Below, piece by piece: positions 1 to 10,299 of a DNA stretch of 64,000 nt; the first letter of the stretch is position 1; each line of letters starts with the position of its first letter. Source of the stretch: Tetraselmis striata (taxonomy: Eukaryota > Chlorophyta > Chlorodendrophyceae > Chlorodendrales > Chlorodendraceae); the NCBI GenBank assembly GCA_006384855.1, contig VCJN01000578.1, positions 119,501 through 183,500 of the forward strand, given 5' to 3'. The position numbers and the translations under genes were made by a program. Under the pieces are notes generated by a model. It saw nothing but the letters and a program-made list of their open reading frames with translations. It was not told the DNA's origin and did not search any database.

Positions 1-1052
1 GGGAGCGCCGCAGCGGCGTCAGACACCATGCCGAGGTCAGCAGTGTCCAGCGCCTGGCGAGCGCGGCGCAGCTCCTGCACAGCGGTGAGTTTCGCCGCCC
101 GGCGGTGAGCATCCACCACCGCCGGCGGCACCCCATCAGCCGCAGCATCGGCGCCCCCTTCCGCAGCCTCAGCAGCAGCAGCCCGCGCCCTCGCAGATCG
201 CCGGCGCTTCCGTCGGCGGGCACTCCGAGATGTGGTCGTCGGCAGCTCACCCGCCTCCATCTGGTAATTATGTAACTCGCTGCCATCCCGCGATTCGCGC
301 CACAGTTGCTGCATCCCGCACACCGAGAAGCCGGCGCGCACAGCATCCCCTGCCTCCCACAGCCGCACTCGCCGCTCCGCCAATTTCCGCACAACTGCGG
401 GGCTGCTGGATGGGTAGGGTCGCAGTAGTAGCCCCGCAAATACGCAGACAGCGCCTTCGGCCCCGTACGACCGGTCGTCGGTAGGAGGGAAGCGGTCAGC
501 ATAGGCCAGCGTACGGTCTAGCAGGGGGAAGAGGACAGGCCGAGCTGCGGGACAGACGCCGACAGCCGTGCCCCGCAGCGGCGTACGGGGCATCTTGCGG
601 TAGACATCGCTGGTAGCGCACCACCGAGCGGTGGCCGCGAGAGCGGCATCGTGAGCGGCTGAGGCAGGAGCCGGCGCGTGCTGGCGCTGCAGCGCCCGCA
701 CGCCAGCTGCCGACGCCGGGAGAGCCACACCGGGGGGCGGAGCCGTGGGAGGAGGGGGGGTACAGAACTGGCAGGTGGCGGCACGGGCCGCCGCTTGCGC
801 GCCATGGAACACGTGGTGGCCCGAGCGCGGGCAGCCGTCTCGTGGGACGCACCGCAGATACACAGAAGGGTCGAAAGTCGTAGCGTAGGCGAGGTGCATG
901 GCAGCTACCTCCGGGTCGTCGGACTCCATCCCGTGGTTCACGTGCGTGCACAAGGGGGCTGGCCGCCGGTAGGTGCGTCCGCAGCCGCCATCGCAACACC
1001 GGAATTGCCAGTCAACGCCCCCGCCGGGCGTCGACGACTGCACCCGCGCCAT
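1..1052 (-). CDS. Partial C2H2-like zinc-finger protein, running off the left edge
   Basis: An open minus-strand frame runs from an ATG at 1052 to the window edge, about 350 codons with no stop. Upstream the frame stays open to about 1220, where stops appear. Near the N-terminus is a finger-like segment, FRCCDGGCGRTYRRPAPLC, followed by THVNH, which gives Cys-Cys...His-His spacing. A second Cys/His cluster follows (DGCPRSGHHVFHG, then CQFC). A strongly basic Arg/Lys stretch lies around residues 270-285, then an Ala-rich helix-like part. The segment LTAVQELRRARQALDTADLG recalls the spacer that precedes reverse transcriptase in some protist retroelement proteins. That resemblance is from memory and is an inference; the C-terminal part that would settle it lies outside the window. 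It could equally be a host zinc-finger protein. No intron is needed. Confidence 0.5.
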   Translation of the reverse strand, partial: MARVQSSTPGGGVDWQFRCCDGGCGRTYRRPAPLCTHVNHGMESDDPEVAAMHLAYATTFDPSVYLRCVPRDGCPRSGHHVFHGAQAAARAATCQFCTPPPPTAPPPGVALPASAAGVRALQRQHAPAPASAAHDAALAATARWCATSDVYRKMPRTPLRGTAVGVCPAARPVLFPLLDRTLAYADRFPPTDDRSYGAEGAVCVFAGLLLRPYPSSSPAVVRKLAERRVRLWEAGDAVRAGFSVCGMQQLWRESRDGSELHNYQMEAGELPTTTSRSARRRKRRRSARARAAAAEAAEGGADAAADGVPPAVVDAHRRAAKLTAVQELRRARQALDTADLGMVSDAAAAL

Positions 1053-1655
1053 CGCGCCCACCACCACCGCCGCCCCCGCCGGGACCGCGACCCCCACGGG
1101 AGACCCCCTAGCAGAGGGGCCTGGAGGGGCCAGAGGACGCCCCACGGTGCTGAACCCCCACCGGCCACGCCACAGCCAGAGGCTGGGGGTCGGGGGAGAA
1201 TGTATTGAATTCTACGGTATTCATGCTGAATAATTCTACGGTATTACGGCAAACAGCGGATACAGACATACAGTACAACTATAACATACTGTTGTGCGTA
1301 ACATCGCCTCCTTCGTTTTATTTTTAAAGTGACTGGTAGCGACCCACTAGTACCAGTATCACACCAAAAATCCTGATGAGGGTAAAGCGACACTGCCCGT
1401 ACCTGTACAGGGTCGTAAGCATTACATGATCCGTAGTCATCGCGCGGTACATCGCGACTGAGGTGGCGTCACTCGCGATATGCGTTAGGGCAGCATCGCG
1501 CAGGTCTGACAGTGACGGTGCTCGCCGACACAAGGGCAGACCAGCTCCGCAGCTAGTAAGCGCACGTCTACTGCGCACGAAGGGTGCGTGTGTGTGTGTT
1601 TGTGTTTTTTTTTTTCGGGGGGGGCGGGGGGGGGGGGGGGGGGGGGGGGGCGTTG
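1053..1655. other. Intergenic spacer between divergent genes, with a G-run
   Basis: No gene is seen. A 14-bp motif, aattctacggtatt, occurs twice in tandem at about 1206-1245. A (TG)n stretch, an 11-T run and a G-run of 33 nt broken by a single C end at 1650, five bases before the ATG of the plus-strand histidine phosphatase. The spacer would hold promoters for both the left-edge gene and that phosphatase. Confidence 0.6.
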
Positions 1656-1887
1656 ATGGACGACTCAGCCGCGCAGGCGGCGGCGGAGAAGAAGCGGCTA
1701 CGGGCGCACCGGCGAGCGCTGCAGGAGGAGCAGGTGAGGCTCCGTTGTGGCGGGGCGCTGGGCAATAGCTTCCAGGCGGGCCTTGGCTGGAGATTGAAAT
1801 ATATGCTACCGAGAGGGCACCTACGCTAGGGAGAGCTGATAGCAGACTGAGCCACCGAGCTCTGTCTGCTCGCCTCTCCGATGTGCG

Positions 1888-1918
<31 letters not shown>

Positions 1919-3703
1919 CCTTGCTGGCCAGCGCGCGCGCAAGCTGCTGCACAGCCGCTCACCAAGCGCGGTGGAGGTGCTGCTCATACGGCACGGCGAG
2001 ACGTCCTGGAACGCGGAGCATCGCCTGCAGGGGCAGCTGGACCCGCCACTGAATGACACTGGGCGGCAGCAGGCGCAGCAGGCGCGACCGCCCACCAAGC
2101 CCCCCCCGCCCCCCCCCCCCCCCCCCCCCCCCCCCCGGCCTCTTGCCCTCCTTACCTGGGCCATGACGGTAGCCGCAGCACTGAAAAGGGGGGCACATAG
2201 CACATTCCCACTGTGACCCTGCTAGACCCCTGCGGCAACAGCAAGATCGGCGAGGCGGGTCTGCGCGCCCAGCAGCCCCATCAACCTCCCTGTCCCTGCG
2301 GGCCGATCAGCCCCGCCCCGCCCGATGGCGCCCGGCTACAGGCATGATCAGAGTGCCTGCCACAATGCGCAGCCTCAGCTGCCGGCATGGCACCCTGCAT
2401 GGCCCGCCCACAGGTGTGCGCGGCGCTGGCCGAGAGGTGCGTCTGCCAGCCCGTCGAGGCGTTGTACTCCTCCGATCTGCGCCGATGCGTCGAGACGGCA
2501 CAACCCATCGCGGCAGCGCTTGACCTGCAGGTGCCCCGGCCCTCCTCCTCCCCATGCCATGACTCCTGGCCGCTTGTGAAGGCCACCGGCTCACGGGGAG
2601 CGCTGCGCTCTGCGGCTGGTCCTCGCAGCTGTGCACTCGGGAGGCACTCCGGGAGCGGCACCTGGGCGTGCTGCAAGGGCTCACCAAGGGCGAGGCGCAC
2701 CTCATGGTAACCCCCCCCCCCCCTCCCCCCCACCCTCACCCCCAACCCCACAACCCCGACCCCGACCCGCCAAGCCACCCGTTGCACGTTCAATCGGCGA
2801 TGGCAAATGAGGATAGCCCGCGCTGCCGGTGCCCCGCAGGAGCCCGCCGCTTGGAGCGCCCTCCTGAACGGCAGCGATGCAGATCGAGTCCCGGTAACGA
2901 CTGGCTGATGCGAGGGTGCCAGTGCTGGGAGTGAGGAGGGGGGCACAGGCCCAGGCGAGATCACCGCCGTAAGAAAGAAGGACGAGCTCGCCGGCGCTGA
3001 CCCCCCTTCATATCCGTATCCATGTACCTCCAGGGTGGCGGGGAGAGCGTGGAGGACCTGGCGAGCCGGGCCCAGGGCGCCATCGATGACATTGCCAGGA
3101 AGCATCCAGGTCAGTGCCCGGCTGCTGTTTGGGTTCTCACTGCCAGTCGGAGCGGAACGACGCCGCTGCTGCGGTGACTGGGCTCGGGTGGCGTGCACCG
3201 CTACTCCGCTGCTGGTGGACCAGGCCACACCGCCACCGCGCGCCTCGGTTCAGCGGAGTCACGCGGTGAATAAAGCGGAATGCAAACGGCTGGGTGCACG
3301 GATAAACCCGGCCGCCTTGTATCGGGCGGGGCTGGCTGCATCATACCACAGTGAAATAACACCTATGCAAACACATGTATGGAGGCGCGTTGTACGCGGG
3401 ACCGGGCAGTCGCGAATGCCGTCGTTTGTGTGGGGGCTTCCTGCAGTTGACACGGATGGGCCTAAGGGGAGGCGACCCTGCGCAGGCGGGCGCGTGATTG
3501 TGGTCACCCACGGGGGCGTGCTGGCGCAGCTGCACTGCCTGGCGGCCGGCCACTGCTCCGGCGCGCCCAGCATCAACTGCAGCATCAACTCCCTCCTCGT
3601 GGAGCCCGGCCGCTGGGCGCTGCTGCGATGGGGCGGCGTGCAGCACCTGCAGGCGGGCAGCTACGCGGCGCATGCGTTTGGCGGCGGCGGCCGCTCGGGC
3701 TGA
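1656..3703 (+). CDS. Histidine phosphatase family protein (phosphoglycerate mutase-like)
   Basis: Seven exons join in frame to 256 residues: 1656-1733, 1932-2081, 2414-2530, 2629-2706, 2840-2893, 3034-3109 and 3486-3703. The phosphate pocket is visible. [17 protein letters not shown] carries the phosphohistidine (about residue 47). [11 protein letters not shown] carries the second Arg. [10 protein letters not shown] is the usual acidic segment. VVTHGG (His about 193) is the second catalytic His. The family includes cofactor-dependent phosphoglycerate mutases and broad phosphatases; the short length and [13 protein letters not shown] segment fit the cobC/PGAM-like phosphatase branch, with substrate unknown. 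Intron 2 appears to start with GC (cag|gcgcga) instead of GT. C-homopolymers lie in introns 1, 2 and 4. The ATG was chosen because exon 1 ([13 protein letters not shown]) stays in phase 0 with exon 2; an upstream targeting exon cannot be excluded. Confidence 0.88.
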
Positions 3704-4365
3704 GAGCCCTCTCGCGTGCCGCGGGCCGCCCCTCAACGGACGGCGTCCCTGCGAGGGGACCCGCACCACCGGATGGAAATGGGCAGCCGCCCGCCAGGAC
3801 GCCAAGTCGGCGCCTATACCGGGAAGACGGCTCAGCGTACCCTGTGGTGTGAAGGCGTTGATCCAAGTGGCGCGCGTGCGCGAATAACTTATGCGAATGT
3901 CAATGTGGTGATGGGCGCCATGGCGGTGTGCTCCCTCACGTTGAGTCCAATCCGCCCCTGTATTCTGCCGACCTTTGGTGCCGGGCGCTCCCGAAGTGTA
4001 ATCGCATCACCGAGCATCTGCGCCAACCGAGCCATCGGCGGTATGTGATGAGCCCCGCGACAATCAGAGCGTCCGCTTGGTGCCAAGCTGTGGTGGCGCG
4101 CGCGCGGGGTGTGCTGATGTTCACACGTTTGCCTAGACATGGGTGCGCAGTGGTGACAATAGGAAGCAACTGACAACGACAATACTGTGGGAACATAACG
4201 GTGTCCATGGCAAACAAATAGTGTGTAGACGCCCAATCGCCCGGACCTGTTGATGCCACGCGTATCAATGCGCCCACTTCGCGGTTGCTTCATGTGCCAT
4301 TGTGGTTTCTGGGATCCCGTGCGATGGCATTTATGTTTCGGCGGCTTCTGTGTTACGATAGGCAG
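3704..4365. other. 3' flank of the phosphatase, no gene seen
   Basis: Base composition falls gradually from GC-rich to mixed after the stop codon. Open frames here are short and start in shadow frames. No RNA gene or repeat was recognised. Confidence 0.5.
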
Positions 4366-4528
4366 TATTATTCTACTCCTGGTGTTCTACTGGTATTATA
4401 CTACCAGTACTGCTCCCACCGCCGACATAGCAGCAGCAGCACTGTGGACGTTTCCCTGGTAACGGCGGCTTTGTTCTGCTGTGTCCCTCAGCGAGGAGAG
4501 GCGCGCCAATGTGGCAGTACTACAGGCT
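4366..4528 (+). repeat. Direct repeat copy 1 (about 160 bp)
   Basis: This matches 5166-5318 in the same orientation with scattered differences. Shared blocks include ctggtgttctactgg, gctcccaccgccgac, cctggtaacggcggctttgt and gaggcgcgccaat. The two copies are about 800 bp apart and bracket a small ORF, so they may be the ends of a short element, or simply a dispersed repeat present twice. Confidence 0.7.
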
Positions 4529-4794
4529 TCAAAATTAATGAACGGGTGGGTCTCAATTATTCCGTGCACAGACTGCACGCCACATGTCGCCAAAACTGAT
4601 ATTGCCGCCCTGTGGGCATATATCCTCATCGTCCCTCGAGCTAGCCGCCCCTAGTAGTCGCACAATTAATGCGATGGCGTATGGTGGACGTATACGCATT
4701 TGCATCGGTGAAATTACATTTGTGAAATGCTACTTGCCAGATGCAAATGCGCGACGTCGCATGTATGCGGTGTAAGGATATATAGGGTATTTCT

Positions 4795-4983
4795 ATGCCC
4801 TACTCTGAAAACATGCGGCGTCATGTTGCGGCTATCTTGCGTCGCGAGCCCGTGGCCGCGATTGGCGTACGCGCTTCAAAAATCTTCGATGCCTGCCCGC
4901 TAATGGAAAAAACGGAAATTGCGGGTTCGCAGCAAGAAAATGCACAAAAATCGCAGTATACGCGCGCAGTAAGGACTACATAA
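4795..4983 (+). CDS. Small ORF between the direct repeats (62 aa), doubtful
   Basis: The ORF begins MPYSENMRRHVAAILRREP and ends in a TAA. A TATA-like tatata lies about 20 bases before the ATG. The N-terminus has the look of the helix-turn-helix start of a Tc1/pogo-type transposase, but nothing catalytic follows. It sits between two 160-bp direct repeats. It may be a relic of an element, a short host ORF, or chance. Confidence 0.2.
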   Translation: MPYSENMRRHVAAILRREPVAAIGVRASKIFDACPLMEKTEIAGSQQENAQKSQYTRAVRTT

Positions 4984-5165
4984 GGTCATAGTGTGGCTTT
5001 GTGCGCGGTGCTTAGTCGCATCCGAGCCCGCGCCCGCTTAGCGGCTAGTCCGTGTTTAAAAGTCCGCGCACAGTGAACAGCAGAACAGCGAACAGCAGTG
5101 GCTCGCACGCGGCGGGCCCGCCTCAGTATGTGTGAGGCAATGTCTGCTTTATTTATTTATGTGCT

Positions 5166-5318
5166 ACCATAGTATACTTCTGGTGTTCTACTGGCATTAT
5201 ACTACAAGTACCGCTCCCACCGCCGACAAACAAGCAGCAGCATTGTGGACGTGTGCCTGGTAACGGCGGCTTTGTTATGTGTCCATCTGGGAGGAGATAG
5301 AGGCGCGCCAATATGATA
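5166..5318 (+). repeat. Direct repeat copy 2 (about 155 bp)
   Basis: This is the second copy of the repeat at 4366-4528, same strand, with small substitutions and a few length changes. Confidence 0.7.
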
Positions 5319-5689
5319 CTACGATGAGCATGTATATGCAGAGTACCAGTACGAGTACATGTAGTATATTGCGCTTTGCTTGTATATATGTCTCGCGATG
5401 GTGGAACATGTTGATCCATCGATATGACTTCGTAATAGTAACCCATAACATGCTGGTTATGCTCCGTCGCGTCATCACATTTGATGCATATGACAACGCG
5501 CGGCGAGTTCCAAAACCCATTGATGCATTGGTCTTTGCATGATAATGTGCCTTTGCGCACAGCCCATTCTTCATCCCATGAAATTGCCTTGCCATCTGCA
5601 GCATGTTTCGTGCAACAGCAACAATAATTCAATTACGCTATGCGCTGACAATGCTGTCGAGTGGGGGCAAACGGAAAGGGGGGGGGGGG

Positions 5690-5960
5690 GCGCATAACCT
5701 CACATACGTTGAAGTCGTAGTAAAACTTGCACGGTTCAGTCGTGGCGGGAAGCGGGTAGTGGTGCAGTGACTCGGGTGTCGAGCGTGTCAGATTGTAGCG
5801 AGGGCAGCGGTCGTCGCACGGGCAGCAGGGTACGACATACTTCTTGAGGTCCGGGACGTTCGGGCACTGTTCCACCTGGTACCACGTCTCTGTAAGGTAT
5901 AACTACCCGTCCTTCGGTAGCATGTGTTTCTTTGGCCGCTTCGACAGCCTCTCGAACGCC
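5690..5960 (-). pseudogene. Cys-rich coding relic, origin unknown
   Basis: Two neighbouring stretches on the minus strand read like old protein sequence: a basic part with FERLSKRPKKHMLPKDG, then a Cys-rich part with CPNVPDLKKYVVPCCPCDDR followed by FYYDFNVC. Together they make roughly 90 codons with balanced composition, unlike shadow frames nearby. The copy is broken. No family was recognised; a mobile element, a viral insertion or a decayed host gene are all possible. A G-run lies at its 3' side (about 5680). Confidence 0.3.
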
Positions 5961-6454
5961 GCCGTCCTGTAGTATGACAACTAATGTTCACGAAGTTGTT
6001 TGAAAGTGTATAATATTGAGTCAAAATTTATGTGTACGAAAATTTCGAGTCCGACTATGTGGTCACGTACATATCGGGAATTTTAGCTGCCCATGGCACG
6101 GCACCGAACGCTGTAACTCGTTCTCTCTTTATTTTACCACAAATGTGAATCGATGCCCGTTGGTTATATGTTCAGTGTCGTCATTGTCCTCGTCGTTGCG
6201 TGACATGCTGTAGTATGAAAAATGACGTGTATTTACATGTATGAAAGTGGATAATATTGGGTCAGAAAACTCAAATTAGGTATACGATAAGTTTGACAGT
6301 GTGCACCCGCGTGTATACATAGTGTGATTTGTTCAAAAAGTATAGAGGTTAGATTTACATCATGAGTAAAGTCTATAATGGAGTACTCGATCTAATTATG
6401 TGGTGTGGTATGTGCAGGAGGACATGGCTGCTAACACATTCGAGAGAATGAAAT
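5961..6454. other. Intergenic, mixed composition
   Basis: No gene or repeat was recognised. The DNA is less GC-rich than the gene clusters. A short phrase (gaaagtgtataatattgagtc, then gaaagtggataatattgggtc) recurs at about 6003 and 6243, a weak 240-bp-spaced duplication. Confidence 0.4.
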
Positions 6455-6975
6455 TTATCAGCTGACATATTGACTCGGGCTCGAAGGCCGGGATTGCCTT
6501 GGGCATGCATGTTGTGTCCCACACAGTCACCGTAATCCTAGAATCGTACATCGTCCTCAGCCGTGCTTGCCCTTGGGAAACCACACAGTCTGTTGCAGTG
6601 TTACTATTTTGACCATTTCAGCCCGGTAAACACTATTGGGCCCTTTGACCCGCAACTCGTGGACGTCGTGCACCCAATAGTCCCGCACTAGTGCACGCGG
6701 TTTGCAGTGGTGTGTGTGTTGCCTGCACTCCGAAGCCTGAAATGGCCTGCGACTGGCTTAGCGCCAAGCAAAAAACCCAAACCTCACGAGAAATTTACCA
6801 AAGCTGACCAAAGTTGAACCCATGACTGGCTTGCTCCGGCATTGCGCCAAGCAAAAAATCCAAATCTGACCATAACTTGAGGAAGTTGATGAAAATTGAG
6901 GCATGGATTGGCATGCTCCGGCATTGCGCCAGGCAAAAACCCCAATGGACCGAAAGCTTACCAAATACGACAAAA
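6455..6975 (+). repeat. Composite repeat family, copy A
   Basis: This is about 500 bp that aligns with 7990-8510. Shared landmarks in order: gacatattgactcgggctc, ccgtcctcagc-like text, a tttcagcccggt block, ggacgtcgtgcaccca, a short TG tract, then modules containing ttgctccggcattgcgccaa. The last module is itself duplicated inside this copy. No protein coding is supported; frames through it are shadows. Confidence 0.7.
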
Positions 6976-7354
6976 GGCAAATGAGAAGAAAGTGAATAAG
7001 TTTTTTCATTGACAGAGCACACATGATGGGAAGAACGTGGTTTGCACAGCATTCATCCAAACATAGAATATTTGAATGCAACATCATCATCGGAGTATTA
7101 TGGCAAGACACTGTGCAGATATGCTTGTATTTCCTTAACTGTGACACCGCTTTAATGTCTTTACTTTTGACCCTCGTAGAGAAACATGTGACTTCACTGG
7201 TTTGCCTTGCAATCGATTGATTTATGTGCATATGTGATGTGCTATTTTATACAGCTCATCACCATTTGCAAAAAATGCAATGTACAACCATGCACCGCGT
7301 GTGCATATGTATGTAATGATTGTGTTCATGTTCGATCAAGAGCAGAAAGAAATA

Positions 7355-7935
<581 letters not shown>

Positions 7936-7989
7936 AGGCAGCAAATGATATTAACGACACATTCGAAGCACTTGACATCGGTGTGAACT

Positions 7990-8510
7990 TCAGATGATTC
8001 AGTTGACATATTGACTCGGGCTCAAATGCCGGAATTGCCTTGCGGCTGGTATGTGTGACACAGTCAGCGGAAACCCTAGTAAATCGTCCTCAGCTGTGTC
8101 TGCCCTTGGGCAAAAGCGCACATTCTATCGTAGTATTAGCAGTTTTGCCGTTTCAGCCCGGTGAAGTCTGATGTACACGCACCTTGTTCCCCGCACACAT
8201 GAAAAGGCCGCAACACCCGGACGTCGTGCACCCAGTTGACTGTCCGCATATTATTGCACGCGGTTTGTGGTGGTGGTGGTGGTGGTGGTGGTGGTGGTGG
8301 TGTGTGTGTGTGTGTGTGTGTGTGTGTTCGTGTGTTACATGCACCCGCCCGAAGCCTAGAGTGGCTTGCTATGGCACACGGCCAAGCAAAAAACCCGAAG
8401 TTGCTCCAAAGCTGACCAAAGTCGAAGCCAAGACTGGCTTGCTCCGGCATTGCGCCAAGTAAAAAATCCAAAGTGGACCGGAAGCCAATCCATATCGTCA
8501 CTCTGTCCAC
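7990..8510 (+). repeat. Composite repeat family, copy B
   Basis: Aligns along its length with copy A (6455-6975), including the gacatattgactcgggctc start, the ggacgtcgtgcaccca block, and the module ending in ttgctccggcattgcgccaa. It carries (TGG)n then (TG)n at 8265-8334 where copy A has only a few TG units. Confidence 0.7.
8265..8334 (+). repeat. (TGG)n-(TG)n compound microsatellite
   Basis: About 11 TGG units run into about 11 TG units. It sits inside copy B of the composite repeat. Confidence 0.95.
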
Positions 8511-9737
8511 TCTTGAGAGACATGTGCAACCGCCTCCACATGGACTACGAAGGCACGGCACCATGAACGGGAGTGTAGCGTCCGCTTACTCACCGTGCGC
8601 TCCCTCATACTTCTTTCACTTTAAATATACTTAATTCAACGAAATTTGCTGTGGTAATAGTGCAAAGATCATGGGCAAATGCCTTGTCAGTTCCAAATGC
8701 TTATTTAATGTTTTGTGTTTGGCATTGAGTGTAGGACTAAAGGCCTGCGAGAATGCATTTTTAAACATTTCATTCGTATGAATTCTTCTCTTAAGATTCC
8801 GTGAGCCGAAAATTTGGGTATTCATTTGACTAGAAAAAGCCATTCCCAAATTCATCTTATCTAACGTGCGACCACGTCTCTCTAGAGTGGCAGACTCGAA
8901 AATTGGACATTATGCAGTCTTTGCACGGGCATGTGATTTAGAACGAAGAGTAACGCATGCATTGACTGTGTGTTTGAGAACTTTTAATGCCGCACAAGCA
9001 ACTTCGCAATGTATGGTACGTTTACTGCCCGCGCCGGCGGTGAAAGTGGTGGATATTATGTGGAGGAACAGGTAATTCCGGTATAGTCTCGTTCGTAATA
9101 CAACTACTATCCGTGGGCAATGCCATATATGTGTGACAATGATGTCAGGAGTGAGGACAAATGTTGTTCTCTATACATCCGTGCAACCTTCGTTGATATT
9201 GGGACCTATGAATTGACATCAGATGACCGGCGGGTCGGCCCGCACCCCGAATTCCCGCACCCTGGCTGCCGTCGATTTGTAGCCGACAAACAAGCGCTGC
9301 CAGCATTTCTCTGTTGTTCAACATTTTCTTTGGGGGTCACATGATCATTTACACTTATATATCCGACCCTCGGATCATTTACACTTATATGTAAACATAT
9401 ACATATGAATAATGCATGATTATACATAATATTTCACATCGTGTCCCACATGAAAAACCGAACGTCTCACCTCCATGACGAGCGCTTCAAATTCGTCGAA
9501 CCACGCCTCATGTGCGTGCTCTGCATGTACGGCGGCGATGACCGATTACCCTCTCAGGGACACGCGCTAGTGCTGGGTGAGTGCGCGGTGGGAGAGAACG
9601 GCTATCGTGCTGGAAGATCCTGTTGGGAACGGAATAGAAATGGTCCACATACAGTGCATCCCGATCAGCATGTAAAGAACGGTGCGGATACAGCGCGACT
9701 GCCATCTTCCGATATGCCGTATGATATACACCAATCA
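8511..9737. other. Intergenic, no gene recognised
   Basis: The DNA is more AT-rich than the gene regions. Short frames on both strands (74 aa minus at 8631-8855; 110 aa plus at 9441-9773) show no recognisable motif. A gatcatttacacttatat phrase is duplicated in tandem at about 9343-9390. Confidence 0.4.
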
Positions 9738-10083
9738 AAATGGTCTATTTTGTCGACTTCGGACTTGTGGTGACAGTGGCGGCGAAATAATATTTTTGGA
9801 AGGGGCGGCAGCACGGCAGCGTTGACTCGTCGCGCGCTCTCCGCTTCACATGCGGCGATCCGAATAATTTAACTAATTATGGTAACGCCTCCCGACAGAT
9901 GGAGCGACATCTGAACCAGGTGCATAAGCGTTGCCTTCCACCGGGCAAACAACCGCAGGATTGATGGGAGAGGAAGATCAAGCGACACTAGGTCAGGGTG
10001 TAGTCGTCCGCGGGGGTCGTGGGAGCCTCGGCTAACCCACTACAAAGTCACGAGGTCTGGAAGATCCGGCTCAGCTCCGGCTG
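9738..10083 (+). repeat. 345-bp direct repeat, left copy
   Basis: Matches 14655-15000 in the same orientation. Shared blocks include tggtgacagtggcggcgaaa, tttttggaaggggcggca, gcgttgccttccaccgggca and aagcgacactaggtcagggt. The two copies are similar over the full length with small insertions and substitutions. Confidence 0.85.
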
Positions 10084-10299
10084 TTTAATAACTGAGATAT
10101 CGACAAAACTCCCGTCTCGCCTCTACCCGCTCTGGGATCCCTCAGCACCACTGCCCGTCCGTATCATGGCACCCAATTCGAGTCGCCGACAGCGACGGAG
10201 GGGCGCGCTCACATGGGAACCCTAACAACGCTGGTGGCCAAGCTGCGCGGTGTGAGAAGCGTATGAAACTCCGCGATCGATTAGCTGCGCCGTTTGCTA

